Origin: Actinomadura spongiicola
GTDB lineage: Bacteria > Actinomycetota > Actinomycetes > Streptosporangiales > Streptosporangiaceae
Reading direction: 5' to 3'
Length of the DNA: 64,000 bases
Assembly: GCF_003432485.1 (NCBI RefSeq)
Contig: NZ_QVNQ01000001.1
Location: 496,001 to 560,000 of the forward strand
Below the pieces are notes generated by a model. That model was not told where the DNA came from, made no database searches, and saw only the letters and a program-made list of their open reading frames with translations. The position numbers were made by a program, and so were the translations under genes. The first letter of the stretch is position 1. Each line of letters starts with the position of its first letter. Positions 34,106 to 42,690 of the stretch are shown here, one piece after another.

Positions 34106-35008
34106 ATGAAACGTCGAAGCCTGTTCGCGTGCGCCGTTCTCATCGCCACCACATTCACCTCCGCCGGTACCGCCGCGGCGACCACCGAGGCGGGGCCCGG
34201 GACCGCCGCCTCGCCGGATCCGAACGCCCCGAAGAGCGGGATCGTCGCGGGCGCGCACGCCTTCGCGCCCGGCGCGCGGAACAGCCGGGCCGCCGACCGT
34301 TTCCGTGAACTGCGTCGCGCCCGCGTCGCACGCGACGAAATCCATGGGTACTGGGGTGTCCGACCCGCCGGCGACACGCACGACGGAATAATGGCCACGC
34401 AAAGCGTCGCCCCCAATTACCGGGTCTCCTCCTCCGAGGACTTCACCTATGCGCCCACCCTCAAGGCGGCCGGATCCTGCGTGGAGGTCACAACCGTCTA
34501 TTCCCTGACGATGGGGAACGGCCTGTGGGCCTGGGACTGGTGCGGCCACGAGGGGCCCGCGAAAGAGATAAAAATCGACGACGCGTTCATCGAGACCTAC
34601 ACGAAACCGGTGAACGACCACCCGGCGTACAACGTCCAGCTCGTCCAGACGGACGCCGCCGCCAACGAGTGGGCGGCCTACCTCTACAACCACAAGACGG
34701 CGGCCTGGGACCTCTTCTACCGCCAGTCAGGCCGCGACCAGAGCAACGTGACCTACGGCTGGGACATCTTCGAGCTCTACACGACCAGCGACCCGAGCTC
34801 GGGAACCTCCTACTTCTGCAGCGAGGCGAAGAGCGACGTGTTCGAAAGCAGCTCCATTCGGCTCCGGCTGAAGGAGGTCTGGCGTCTGGCGAGCCCGGTC
34901 GACTCCCCCTGGGAGCCCACCGCCCAACCGAACCCGAAGGACTACGGGTGCCCGACGTTGAAGTTCGACCGCGCGGGAGCCAATGACCACTGGATCGTCC
35001 ACCAGTAG
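34106..35008 (+). CDS. secreted hypothetical protein
   Basis: 300 residues from ATG 34106 with SD AAGGAG. Signal peptide MKRRSLFACAVLIATTF followed by TSAGTAAA, cleavage near AAA-TT. The mature domain is rich in aromatic residues (TMGNGLWAWDWCGHEGPA, NEWAAYLYNHKTAAWDLFY, TYGWDIFELYTTSD) and has several Cys, which suggests an extracellular disulfide-bonded beta fold. I do not recognise the family. The 3' end is followed by a terminator hairpin shared with the convergent small gene. The 170-bp upstream stretch is A/T-richer than its neighbours. Confidence 0.8.
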   Translation: MKRRSLFACAVLIATTFTSAGTAAATTEAGPGTAASPDPNAPKSGIVAGAHAFAPGARNSRAADRFRELRRARVARDEIHGYWGVRPAGDTHDGIMATQSVAPNYRVSSSEDFTYAPTLKAAGSCVEVTTVYSLTMGNGLWAWDWCGHEGPAKEIKIDDAFIETYTKPVNDHPAYNVQLVQTDAAANEWAAYLYNHKTAAWDLFYRQSGRDQSNVTYGWDIFELYTTSDPSSGTSYFCSEAKSDVFESSSIRLRLKEVWRLASPVDSPWEPTAQPNPKDYGCPTLKFDRAGANDHWIVHQ

Positions 35009-35020
35009 CACGGCAAGCGC

Positions 35021-35064
35021 ATGGGGCGTCAGCGCGCGGGACGCGAACCGCGCCGGCGCCCCAT
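35021..35064. terminator. inverted repeat between convergent genes
   Basis: atggggcg (35021-35028) and cgccccat (35057-35064) are perfect 8-bp arms around a 28-nt GC-rich loop. It starts 12 bases after the secreted-protein stop and overlaps the 3' end of the small membrane gene. Confidence 0.4.
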
Positions 35065-35199
35065 CCGCATTCCGCTCAGGACGAGATCGGCCAGGAACAG
35101 CACCACACCGATCACCAGCAGGTAGAACAGCCCCTCGATGAGGAAGCCCACGATTCCCAGCGCGAGCGCGACCAGCAGGATGAACAGGAACAAAGCCAC
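35029..35199 (-). CDS. 56-residue hydrophobic membrane protein
   Basis: GTG 35199 with SD GAGGAG overlapping the end of the PRC-barrel gene, 11 bp upstream. The product is almost wholly hydrophobic: VALFLFILLVALALGIVGFL, then IEGLFYLLVIGVVLFLADLV, i.e. two helices, and a basic tail (RMGRRRGSRPAR). Such tiny hydrophobic proteins commonly accompany stress/PRC-barrel genes in actinomycetes. It is too short to assign to a family. Spacing and coupling to the upstream gene make it probably translated. Confidence 0.65.
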   Translation of the reverse strand: MALFLFILLVALALGIVGFLIEGLFYLLVIGVVLFLADLVLSGMRMGRRRGSRPAR

Positions 35200-35210
35200 G
35201 TGGAATCTCC

Positions 35211-35564
35211 TCAGCGACGCGCCAGCCTGCGTTCGTCCGGGGCCGCCTCGTACGGCATGTCGTAGTGGGCGAAGACCGCCTGCTCGTCCCCGGCGAGAAG
35301 TTCGCCGTCCATGCCGATCGACGGGGCGTTCTTGATCTGCCGCTTCCCGTGGGCGACGCGGACGTGCCCCGGCCCCACCGTGGCCCCGTCGAGCGGCGCG
35401 AACACCAGCCGCTGCCGGGTCGGCAGGCCGACCTTGATGGTGATGAACGACGGCCGGTCGGTCGCGGTGTCGACGTAGACGGCCTCCATCTCGCCGACCT
35501 TGCTCCCGGACGCGTCGATCACCTGGTGACCGCGCCACTCCCGAATGTCCTCGACCTTCAACAT
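35211..35564 (-). CDS. PRC-barrel domain protein
   Basis: 117 residues from ATG 35564 (weak SD). The PRC-barrel signature is MLKVEDIREWRGHQVIDASG, then KVGEMEAVYVDTATDRPSFI, a small beta-barrel; the rest (GHVRVAHGKRQIKNAPSI, ending DERRLARR) extends it. PRC-barrel proteins are stress- or membrane-associated and often named general-stress proteins in actinomycetes. It probably forms an operon with the 56-residue hydrophobic protein downstream. The frame extends upstream, but that portion has no SD. Confidence 0.85.
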   Translation of the reverse strand: MLKVEDIREWRGHQVIDASGSKVGEMEAVYVDTATDRPSFITIKVGLPTRQRLVFAPLDGATVGPGHVRVAHGKRQIKNAPSIGMDGELLAGDEQAVFAHYDMPYEAAPDERRLARR

Positions 35565-35659
35565 GTCACACCCAGCCGTCGAAACCTCTGTCAGCCTCAC
35601 AGCTACCCAGCTCACGGAAGCCAAAGCCTCGCCCGCGTCCCCTTCCACGCGGCCCTAGG

Positions 35660-36571
35660 TCATCCAGGCGCCCGGAAAAGTTCGATCATGGCCGGGTAGC
35701 TCTCGCCGCCGTGCCCGGCCGCCACCGCGCGGTCGGCCATCGCCCTGATGAACTTCGGCAGCTCGGCGTTGACGCCGAGGGCCTCGCTCTCGGCGACGAC
35801 GTGTTGCATCTCGGCCCGGTGCAGGTCGATGGAGACGTCGACGGGCGGGAACACTCCCTCGTCGATCTGCCGGGCGTAGCCCGCCAACCACCGGGTGGCG
35901 CTCCCGATCGCCTGTTCGGCGATCGGAGCGAAGGCCGACGCGTTCACGTTCACCGCTCCGAGCATGGCCGCGCCGTGCAGGAACCCGTTGAGAATGCCCC
36001 ACATCAAGGGCATCACGGCCACCTCGTACAGCGACGAAAGCCCATGATCCTCACCGAGGTACGTCGCCTCGGCAAGGTCGCGCAGCACGGGCTCGTACGC
36101 GTCGAACGCCGCCCGCGACCCGCTGTACACGACGGCGACGTCCTTCGAGCCGACCTCGTCCGGAACGGCCATGATCGCGCCGTCGAGAAGGGCACCGCCC
36201 CGCCGCGCCGCCCGCGCGGCGAGGTCACGGGCCTGCGCCGAGGTCCCGGAGCTGAGGTTCACCACGACCTTGCCGTCGAGAACGTCGTCCAGCTGTTCCA
36301 GCAGGCCCCCGACGACCTCGTGATCGGAGACACAGATGACGACGAGGGGGCTCGCCGCCGCCGCGTCCCTCACCGACCCGGCGAGCTTCGCGCCCTGCGC
36401 GACGAGCCGCTCCGCTTTCGACGCCGTCCGGTTCCAGACGGTCGTCGCGTGCCCTTTGCGCAGAAACGCCCCGGCGAGCGCCTGCCCCATCAACCCCAGC
36501 CCCAGCACCGTCACCGGACTGCCGTCGTGCTTCCGCGCCATGCGCGCCACCTGAGAAGAATTCGTGGTCAT
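35660..36571 (-). CDS. NAD(P)-binding hydroxyisobutyrate-dehydrogenase-like protein
   Basis: 303 residues. N-terminal Rossmann motif VTVLGLGLMGQALAGAF followed by TTVWNRTASKAERLVAQGAK, the 6-phosphogluconate/3-hydroxyisobutyrate dehydrogenase type; later VVNLSSGTSAQARDLA (substrate loop) and GGALLDGAIMAVPDEV, with a helical C-terminal domain. Proteins of this subgroup include imine reductases, which have a similar sequence and length, so an imine reductase is possible. ATG 36571 lies opposite a MerR gene at 36622 across a 50-bp divergent promoter with a MerR-type dyad; it is likely regulated by that MerR. Confidence 0.85.
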   Translation of the reverse strand: MTTNSSQVARMARKHDGSPVTVLGLGLMGQALAGAFLRKGHATTVWNRTASKAERLVAQGAKLAGSVRDAAAASPLVVICVSDHEVVGGLLEQLDDVLDGKVVVNLSSGTSAQARDLAARAARRGGALLDGAIMAVPDEVGSKDVAVVYSGSRAAFDAYEPVLRDLAEATYLGEDHGLSSLYEVAVMPLMWGILNGFLHGAAMLGAVNVNASAFAPIAEQAIGSATRWLAGYARQIDEGVFPPVDVSIDLHRAEMQHVVAESEALGVNAELPKFIRAMADRAVAAGHGGESYPAMIELFRAPG

Positions 36572-36587
36572 GGCAGAATCATCAACG

Positions 36588-36603
36588 TTCACACCGATAT
36601 GAA
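36588..36603. promoter_or_regulatory. dyad operator for the divergent MerR regulator
   Basis: TTCA (36588-36591) and TGAA (36600-36603) with an 8-nt spacer sit midway between the reductase and MerR start codons. MerR regulators bind such dyads in the spacer of a divergent promoter; no clear -35/-10 was assigned. Confidence 0.4.
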
Positions 36604-36621
36604 GGTCAAGGGGGAAACGGC

Positions 36622-36993
36622 GTGCTGATCGGGGAGCTGAGCCGCAGAACGGGAGTGAACGCACACCAGTTGCGCTACTACGAGGCCCAGGGCCTGCTCC
36701 GACCCCGGCGCGGCTCGAACGGCTACCGCGAGTACACCGATGACGCCGTCGTGGTCGTGACCCAGATCAGAAGACTCCTCGACGCCGGGCTCTCCACCGA
36801 GGAGATCGGCTTCCTGCTCCCCTGCGCCACCGGCACGGACCCCGACCTGAAACCGTGCCCCGAACTCCTGACCGCCCTACGCGAACGCCTCCAGAACCTG
36901 GACGACCACATCACCACACTCGTCCGCTCCCGCCAGACCCTCCAGCACTACATCACCGCCACCGAACCCCGCCCCCAAGAGCAACTCCGATAG
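36622..36993 (+). CDS. MerR-family transcriptional regulator
   Basis: 123 residues. N-terminal helix-turn-helix IGELSRRTGVNAHQLRYYEA, then LLRPRRGSNGYREY, and RRLLDAGLSTEEIGFLLPC typical of MerR activators; the C-terminal region is a coiled-coil dimerisation helix with Cys residues (LPCATGTD, KPCPELL). GTG 36622 has SD GGGGAA. It is divergent from the NAD(P)-binding reductase gene, which it probably controls; the ligand is unknown. Confidence 0.9.
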   Translation: MLIGELSRRTGVNAHQLRYYEAQGLLRPRRGSNGYREYTDDAVVVVTQIRRLLDAGLSTEEIGFLLPCATGTDPDLKPCPELLTALRERLQNLDDHITTLVRSRQTLQHYITATEPRPQEQLR

Positions 36994-37021
36994 AGAGCAC
37001 ACCCACGTGTGCGCCGGGAGG

Positions 37022-37318
37022 TTAGGCGGCGTCGATGAACTTCACCGTGAGCCTGGCTCCGAGAGCATGCGCGAGCCGCTCCAGCGTGCCGATGGTCGGT
37101 GTGGGACCCCCCGACTCAAGCCGCGACAGGGCAGGCTGAGTCATTCCGGCCCTTTTAGCCAGTTCCGCCTGGGACAGGCCGAGCGCCAGCCGTCGCTCCC
37201 TGACCGCGTTGCCGAGTTCAAAGGCCAGCCGTGCCTCCTCGCGGCCCGCTCGGACCTCTGCACTCTCGCGCCCCGCCCCGAGCACCCACCGGCTGTGCGG
37301 GCTCTGCTGCTGTGCCAC
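37022..37318 (-). CDS. HigA-like antitoxin (XRE family)
   Basis: 98 residues with a cro/C1-type helix-turn-helix, RRLALGLSQAELAKRAGMTQ then ALSRLESGGPTPTIGTLERL. It is preceded 4 bp upstream by a HigB/Gp49-type toxin, in the toxin-first order of higBA loci. It should bind and neutralise the toxin and, with it, the operon's promoter. Start GTG 37318. The N-terminal about 20 residues are flexible-looking. Confidence 0.88.
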   Translation of the reverse strand: MAQQQSPHSRWVLGAGRESAEVRAGREEARLAFELGNAVRERRLALGLSQAELAKRAGMTQPALSRLESGGPTPTIGTLERLAHALGARLTVKFIDAA

Positions 37319-37322
37319 CGCT

Positions 37323-37682
37323 TCACGCCTCCCTGAAGTAGTCGTCCTGTGCGTGGCCGTGTTCTGCTTCGCACGTCTTCCGTGCGCGTCTGGCTCGTTC
37401 TACTTGGGCGATCTCCCGGTCCTGAGTCTTGTAGAAGACCGTGAGGAGGATGATGCGGCGACCTGACGCGAGCCAGTACGTGATGCGCACCTGGCGTGGA
37501 TGTAGGTGAATCCGAAGTTCTCGTAAACCGTCGCCGAGGTGCCGGGACCATGGTTCCCCAAGCGTCTCGGCTTGCTCTGCGAGAATCCCGACGAACTCTT
37601 CCACACGCCCGAATTCGCGATCGGTGAGTCTGTCCAGCCAATCGCGGACCTCAGGTTCGATCTCGACCTCATACAGTCCCAT
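37323..37682 (-). CDS. HigB/Gp49-like toxin (RelE superfamily)
   Basis: 119 residues from ATG 37682. The Gp49-like (DUF891) RelE-family fold shows VRDWLDRLTDREFGRVEEFV, then EPWSRHLGDGLRELRIHLHP and RITYWLASGRRIILLTVFYK, a pattern of HigB-type ribosome-dependent mRNA interferases. No SD is obvious. It is followed 4 bp later by its XRE antitoxin. Upstream (37690-37720) is a dyad-rich A/T segment that could be the operator. The toxin catalytic residues are not identified by eye. Confidence 0.85.
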   Translation of the reverse strand: MGLYEVEIEPEVRDWLDRLTDREFGRVEEFVGILAEQAETLGEPWSRHLGDGLRELRIHLHPRQVRITYWLASGRRIILLTVFYKTQDREIAQVERARRARKTCEAEHGHAQDDYFREA

Positions 37683-37689
37683 GCTTTGA

Positions 37690-37720
37690 ACGCTATATGC
37701 ATCGCATGCTATCAGGCGTG
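37690..37720 (-). promoter_or_regulatory. possible promoter/operator of the higBA operon
   Basis: Read on the minus strand this stretch contains GATAGCATGCGATGCATATA, with overlapping palindromes GCATGC and ATGCAT and a repeated GAT-(A)GCAT unit, in an A/T-rich setting just before the toxin start. HigA proteins often bind such dyads. Confidence 0.3.
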
Positions 37721-37738
37721 GGTTTGTAACTGTCCGGC

Positions 37739-39394
37739 TCAGAAGGAATAGGTGGGGTAGCAGTCTGCGGTGGGGTCTATGGGTTTGGCGGTGAGGATTC
37801 TGCGGGCTTGGGCTCGGGCGAGGTTGGCGCTCATGGACGGTTCGTCGTCGGAGAGGTCGGCGGCGAGTTCGATGAGGGCGCAGGTTCGGCGTGGTTCCGG
37901 GAGCCGGTCCAGGGCGGGTACGGCGTCGGCGGACAGGGTCCGCAGGTAGTAGACGTCGATCTTGCGGGTTTCGAGGTAGCGGGCGACGTTGTGCTCGGCG
38001 ATGTAGCCGTCCGGGTTGATCGACGCCAGGGCGAGCATCATGACCGCGCCGCTGGCCGCCACCGCGCGGGGCAGCCAGGCGACGCGGCCCTTCACGACGC
38101 CCGCGGCGGCTACCAGGACGATGACGAAGCCGAGCCACAGTTCGAACGCGTGCACCCACAGGCGGAGGCGCGTCCAGCCGAACGTCTCCTCGTACAAGTA
38201 TAGGCGCCGCAGGGCGACGCCGACGACGACGAGCGTGAGGGCGCACAGGAGTCCGAGGAGGGCGCGGACGGTGACGCGGTCGCGGCGGTCGGCGGACGGT
38301 GCGTACCGCATGGCGGCGGCGACGACCGCGAGGACGAGGATCGTGACGACGACGAGTTGGAAGAAGCCCTGTCGCGCGTACTCGGCGTAGGTGAGGCCGG
38401 TGGAGCGGAGCAGTTCGTTCTTGTCGTCGGCGAGGAAGACGCGGGCCTGGATGGCGCAGAACATCAGGAAGAGCAGGTCGAGCGCGGCGATCGGCACGAT
38501 CCATGACCAGCGTCCGGCCGGTTTCGCCGGGTCGGGGTTGAGCATCCGCAGCGGCGGCGGCGCCTGCCCGAGGAACGCGGCCGACGCCGCCAGCAGCAGG
38601 ATCACGATGCCCGTGAATCCGTACGCGACGACGGTGCTCGTTGACACTTCCGGGAGGAGACCGGAGGCGAGGGTGCCGAACGCGGCGTCCGCGCCGACGA
38701 ACAGCGCGCCGAACACCGCGAGCAGGCCCACGGCGATCAGGCCCGTCCGGATGATCGGCCAAGCGGTGCCCCGTCCGGACGACATCGTCCGGTACGCGCC
38801 GCGTCCGGCCCAGGGCAGCATCAGGAAGGTCGCGGGCAGGATGGCGACGCCGCCGCCGATGACCTCCACCCAGGACCTTCCGCCGGACGCCGCGTACGAG
38901 CCCATCGCCATGGCGAGCAGAAGTGCGGGCAGGACGACCCACTCCGCGTCCCGGACCGCCGGTATCGCGGACAAGCAGAGCGCGAGCGGCACGAACGTGA
39001 GCCAGGTCCGGTTGAAGCGTGCCGTTCCGGTTTTCGCGGGACGGGTGAGACGTCCCGCCGACCAGACCGAGACCCCCGACATGTACGCGACGGCCGCCGC
39101 GCTGATGAGGACGCCGACGCCTACACGCCCGCTGCTCAGCGTGGGGCCGAGCGTGATCGCGCCGATCAAGCCCGCGATGACCGCGCCGACCGCGAGCGCC
39201 GGGGGCATCGGGAGAGCGGGATGTTTCCAACCCGCGATCGCTTTGCCCAGCTTCGTCGGCGGTGGGGCCGGAGGACCGTACGGACGGCGGGGCGGCGGGG
39301 GAGCGGAAGAAGGTGGCCGTTTCGTCGTCACCGGGGGGTCGGGCGGGACGAACTCGCCGGGTTTGTCGGGGGAGTTCTGCGGTGGGTTGGTCAT
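37739..39394 (-). CDS. DUF4173 (DUF4153-type) multispan membrane protein
   Basis: 551 residues. A Pro-rich N-terminus (residues 1-50) is followed by about a dozen hydrophobic helices and ends in a cytoplasmic helical tail (DRLPEPRRTCALIELAADLS). It includes the DUF4173 core (ETFGWTRLRLWVHAFELWLG; SINPDGYIAEHNVARYLET). Function of the family is unknown. The start, ATG 39394, overlaps the histidine kinase stop (ATGA), so it belongs to the regulator-kinase operon, suggesting a partner or target in membrane/envelope stress. Confidence 0.8.
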   Translation of the reverse strand: MTNPPQNSPDKPGEFVPPDPPVTTKRPPSSAPPPPRRPYGPPAPPPTKLGKAIAGWKHPALPMPPALAVGAVIAGLIGAITLGPTLSSGRVGVGVLISAAAVAYMSGVSVWSAGRLTRPAKTGTARFNRTWLTFVPLALCLSAIPAVRDAEWVVLPALLLAMAMGSYAASGGRSWVEVIGGGVAILPATFLMLPWAGRGAYRTMSSGRGTAWPIIRTGLIAVGLLAVFGALFVGADAAFGTLASGLLPEVSTSTVVAYGFTGIVILLLAASAAFLGQAPPPLRMLNPDPAKPAGRWSWIVPIAALDLLFLMFCAIQARVFLADDKNELLRSTGLTYAEYARQGFFQLVVVTILVLAVVAAAMRYAPSADRRDRVTVRALLGLLCALTLVVVGVALRRLYLYEETFGWTRLRLWVHAFELWLGFVIVLVAAAGVVKGRVAWLPRAVAASGAVMMLALASINPDGYIAEHNVARYLETRKIDVYYLRTLSADAVPALDRLPEPRRTCALIELAADLSDDEPSMSANLARAQARRILTAKPIDPTADCYPTYSF

Positions 39395-40458
39395 CCGTGC
39401 TCTCCGGTGTTCGGGGGGATCATGACGCGGATGCGGCAGCCGCGCGCCGTGTCCAGGACGGTGATGTCGCCGCCGTGCAGCTCGGTCGCCCAGCTCGCGA
39501 TGGCGAGGCCGAGGCCGGTGCCGCCGCCCGGTGTGCCGGCGGGCGGGCCGGACGCCGAGCCGCGGGTGAACCGTTCGAACACGCGGGACCGTTCCTCGGG
39601 CGGGATGCCGGGCCCCTCGTCGGCCACCTCGATGGCGATTCCGCCCGGCGCCGCCCAGGGACGCGCGGTGACGAGGACGGGCCGGCCGTCCGGGCCGTGC
39701 CGAACCGCGTTGTCCAGCAGGTTCGCGACGATCTGGTGGAGGCGGTCGCGGTCGGCGGCGGCGCGCAGGCCGGGCGTCACGTCGAACTCGAACACGGCGT
39801 CCGGGTGCCCGGCGGCGGCCTCCGCCACGACGTCGTCGACGAACGCGGCGACGTCGATGTCGGTGACGTCGAGGGCCGCCGCGCCCGCCTCGACCCGGGA
39901 CAGGTCGAGGAGCTGCGTGACGAGACGTCCGAGCCGTTCGGTCTGCTCCAGCGCCGTTTCGAGGACGTCGGGCGTCGCGGGCGTGACACCGTCCGCGACG
40001 TTCTCCAGCACGGCGTGCAGCGCGCTGATCGGGGTGCGCAGCTCGTGTGACACGTTCGCGACGAACTCGCGGCGCTGCCGGTCGACCTCGGCGAGGTCGG
40101 CGGCCATCCGGTTGAACGCCTGCGCCAGCTCGCCGACCTCGTCCCGGGACGTGGCCCGCACCCGGCGGCTGTAGTCGCCGCGCGCCATCGCCCGCGCCGC
40201 CGCCGTCATCTCCCGCAGCGGCGCCGTCATCCCGTGCGCGAGAAGCTGGATCACGACCAGGGAGATGATCACACCGACCGGCAGGGTCTCCCGCGCCCGG
40301 AACCCCATCGGGTATCCCCACAGGACGATGAGGACGGCGACGCACGCGGTCACGACGACCACGACGCCGAACTTCACCTTGATGGAGCGCAGCGGGTCAA
40401 GCGGTCGGGGCAACCTTGCCCACAGCCTGTGGACGAAGCCGCGGTCGACGGCGGTCAC
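39391..40458 (-). CDS. HAMP-containing sensor histidine kinase
   Basis: 355 residues with two N-terminal membrane helices (about 30-50 and 59-75) and little or no extracellular loop, a HAMP region (PLREMTAAARAMARGDYSRR), HisKA with FVANVSHELRTPISAL (His138) and a HATPase_c domain (DNAVRHGPDG, VADEGPGIPPEERSRVF, GTGLGLAIA). GTG 40458 overlaps the regulator's stop (GTGA). Minimal sensing loop implies membrane- or partner-dependent sensing, perhaps through the downstream DUF4173 protein. Confidence 0.93.
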   Translation of the reverse strand: MTAVDRGFVHRLWARLPRPLDPLRSIKVKFGVVVVVTACVAVLIVLWGYPMGFRARETLPVGVIISLVVIQLLAHGMTAPLREMTAAARAMARGDYSRRVRATSRDEVGELAQAFNRMAADLAEVDRQRREFVANVSHELRTPISALHAVLENVADGVTPATPDVLETALEQTERLGRLVTQLLDLSRVEAGAAALDVTDIDVAAFVDDVVAEAAAGHPDAVFEFDVTPGLRAAADRDRLHQIVANLLDNAVRHGPDGRPVLVTARPWAAPGGIAIEVADEGPGIPPEERSRVFERFTRGSASGPPAGTPGGGTGLGLAIASWATELHGGDITVLDTARGCRIRVMIPPNTGEHG

Positions 40459-41144
40459 GACGCCGTGTCCAAGCTGTACCCGACGCCGTGGACGGTCCGG
40501 ATGAGCCCTTGCCCAAGCTTGCGGCGCAGCGCCTTGACGTGGCTGTCGACGACGCGCGTACCGGACGCGTCCGCCCAGTTCCACACCTGTTCGAGCAGGA
40601 CGGCGCGGGTCAGAACGGTTCCGCGGTTGCGCAGCAGGCAGACGAGCAGATCGAACTCGGTCGGTGTCAGGTGCACGTCATGCCCGTCCAGCCGGACACG
40701 GCGGCCCCGCTGATCGACCTCCAGCGGCCCGACCCGCACCGCGTCGTCCTTCGGCGCGCTCGCCGGGGGCCGGTCGACGCGGCGCAGCACCGCGCGGACG
40801 CGGGCGACGAGTTCCCGCATGCTGAACGGCTTGGTCACATAGTCGTCGGCACCGACTCCGAGCCCCACGAGCAGGTCCGTCTCGTCGTCGCGGGCCGTGA
40901 GCATCAGCACCGGGACGGGACGTTCCGCCTGCACCCGACGGCAGACCTCCAACCCGTCGAATCCGGGCAGCATCACGTCCAGCACGATCAGGTGCGGCTC
41001 GAACGCGCGGGCGCGTTCGACGGCCGACGGGCCGTCACCGACGACGTCGACGGCGAACCCCTCGGCCGCCAGCCGGTCGGCCACGGCCCGCGCGATCGTC
41101 GGTTCGTCCTCGACGACGAGCAGCCGCGTCTGGTTCTCGGTCAC
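40455..41144 (-). CDS. OmpR-family response regulator
   Basis: 229 residues from GTG 41144. Receiver domain with LVVEDEPTIARAVADRL, phosphorylated Asp56 in IVLDVMLPGFDG and the Lys in DYVTKPFS; the C-terminal winged helix includes LTPTEFDLLVCLLRNRG, RVVDSHVKALRRKLG and IRTVHGVGYSL. Translationally coupled to the downstream kinase by a GTGA overlap. First gene of the three-gene operon with the kinase and DUF4173 protein. Confidence 0.94.
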   Translation of the reverse strand: MTENQTRLLVVEDEPTIARAVADRLAAEGFAVDVVGDGPSAVERARAFEPHLIVLDVMLPGFDGLEVCRRVQAERPVPVLMLTARDDETDLLVGLGVGADDYVTKPFSMRELVARVRAVLRRVDRPPASAPKDDAVRVGPLEVDQRGRRVRLDGHDVHLTPTEFDLLVCLLRNRGTVLTRAVLLEQVWNWADASGTRVVDSHVKALRRKLGQGLIRTVHGVGYSLDTAS

Positions 41145-41208
41145 GCAACCAGACTCTAGGAGTCGGACTTGTCCGCCTTGAGCGGAAGATGTGCAGGAGT
41201 TGTGAAGA

Positions 41209-42690
41209 TCAGGGGCCGATCGGCCAGGTATGGACGGGGGCGTTGTCGCGCATCCGCTCCACGTAGGCGCGGGTCATCACGCGCAGGGCGTCGTGCCGCG
41301 AGACGCCGGAGGACTGCTCGATGGCCTCGACGGTACCGATCTGCCAGGCGGCCCCGGTCTGACCGGTGACGCAGCGCCGTTCGACGATACCGAGGAGACG
41401 GTCACGGCGGGACGGTTCGACGCCCCACCGGGTCAGCCCCTCGTGGGCCAGCGGCAGAAGCGTCTTCAACACAAGCTCCGACGCGGGCACTTCTCCCATC
41501 CCAGGCCAGTACAGGCTGGCTTCGAGCCCATCACGGGCCGCGCGATGCAGGTTCTCCTCCGCCGCGGAGAACGACATGCGCGTCCACACGGGACGTTCCT
41601 CTTCGGCGAGCATGCGCACGACGCCGTAGTAGAAGGCGCCGTTGGCGATGACATCGGCGACGGAAGGCCCACCCGGCAGAACACGGTTCTCCACCCGTAG
41701 GTGCGGACGCCCTTTCACGACCGCGTAGATGGGACGGTTCCAGCGGTAGATGGTCCCGTTGTGGAGGGTCAGTTCGCCCAACTCGGGGATGCCGCCCTCC
41801 TCCAGGACGGCCCGCGGGTCCTCCTCGTCGCACAGCGGCAGCAGCGCGGGGAAGTAGCGGGTGTTCTCCTCGAACAGATCGAACACGGACGTGATCCAGC
41901 GTTCGCCGAACCAGACCCGCGGCCGGACGCCCTGCGCCTTCAACTCGTCGGGACGGGTATCAGTGGACTGCTCGAACAGTGTGATCCGGGTCTCCTGCCA
42001 GAGCCGATGCCCGAACAGGTACGGGGAGTTGGCGCCCATCGCGACCTGCGCCGCCGACACGGCCTGGGCCGCGTTCCAGTAGGCGCCGAACTCGTCCGGA
42101 CTCACCTGGAGGTGGAACTGGACGCTCGTACACGCGGCCTCGGGGGTGATGCTGTCGGTGTGCATCCGCAGCGCCTCGGGGCCGTCGATGGCGATCTGCA
42201 TCTCCTCGCCGCGCGCCGCGAAGATCTGGTCGTTCAGCATCTTGTAGCGGGCGTTGGCGGAGAGGGTCTCCTCGCCGATGTCGGAGCGCCGCAGGGTGGG
42301 CAGGATGCCGATCATGGCGAGCCGTCCGCCCAGCTCGCGGGCGCGGGCGTCGGCATGGGCCAGATGGTCGCAGACCTCCGCCTCCAACTCGCCGGTGCTC
42401 TCGCCGCCCAGCTCCCGGGGCGGGATGTTGATCTCCAGGTTGAACTGGCCGAGCTCCGTGGCCCAGGCCGGGTCCGCGATCGCCTTGAGCACGTCCGCGT
42501 TGCGCATCAGCGGGTCACCGAGTGAGTCGATCAGGTTGAGTTCGATCTCCAGCCCGATATGGGGGTGCTGGAAGTCGAACTGGGATTCGCCCAGCATGCG
42601 GGCCAGCACGTCGAGGCACGCGCGAACCTTGTCGCGGTACCGCCGCCGATCCTCGCCGCTGATGGTGGCCGGGGCCACGTCCCTGCCCAT
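41209..42690 (-). CDS. glutamate-cysteine ligase-like (GCS2) carboxylate-amine ligase
   Basis: 493 residues. The GCS2 ligase core shows FDFQHPHIGLEIELNLIDSL, the conserved metal-binding Glu/His positions, ELGQFNLEINIPPRELGG, EAACTSVQFHLQVSPDEF and GANSPYLFGHRLWQETRITL. The family joins glutamate to an amine; in actinomycetes it includes EgtA-type and other ligases, and mycothiol synthesis uses none of them, so the product here is unclear. ATG 42690 was chosen as the first start. No ergothioneine genes adjoin it. Confidence 0.8.
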   Translation of the reverse strand: MGRDVAPATISGEDRRRYRDKVRACLDVLARMLGESQFDFQHPHIGLEIELNLIDSLGDPLMRNADVLKAIADPAWATELGQFNLEINIPPRELGGESTGELEAEVCDHLAHADARARELGGRLAMIGILPTLRRSDIGEETLSANARYKMLNDQIFAARGEEMQIAIDGPEALRMHTDSITPEAACTSVQFHLQVSPDEFGAYWNAAQAVSAAQVAMGANSPYLFGHRLWQETRITLFEQSTDTRPDELKAQGVRPRVWFGERWITSVFDLFEENTRYFPALLPLCDEEDPRAVLEEGGIPELGELTLHNGTIYRWNRPIYAVVKGRPHLRVENRVLPGGPSVADVIANGAFYYGVVRMLAEEERPVWTRMSFSAAEENLHRAARDGLEASLYWPGMGEVPASELVLKTLLPLAHEGLTRWGVEPSRRDRLLGIVERRCVTGQTGAAWQIGTVEAIEQSSGVSRHDALRVMTRAYVERMRDNAPVHTWPIGP

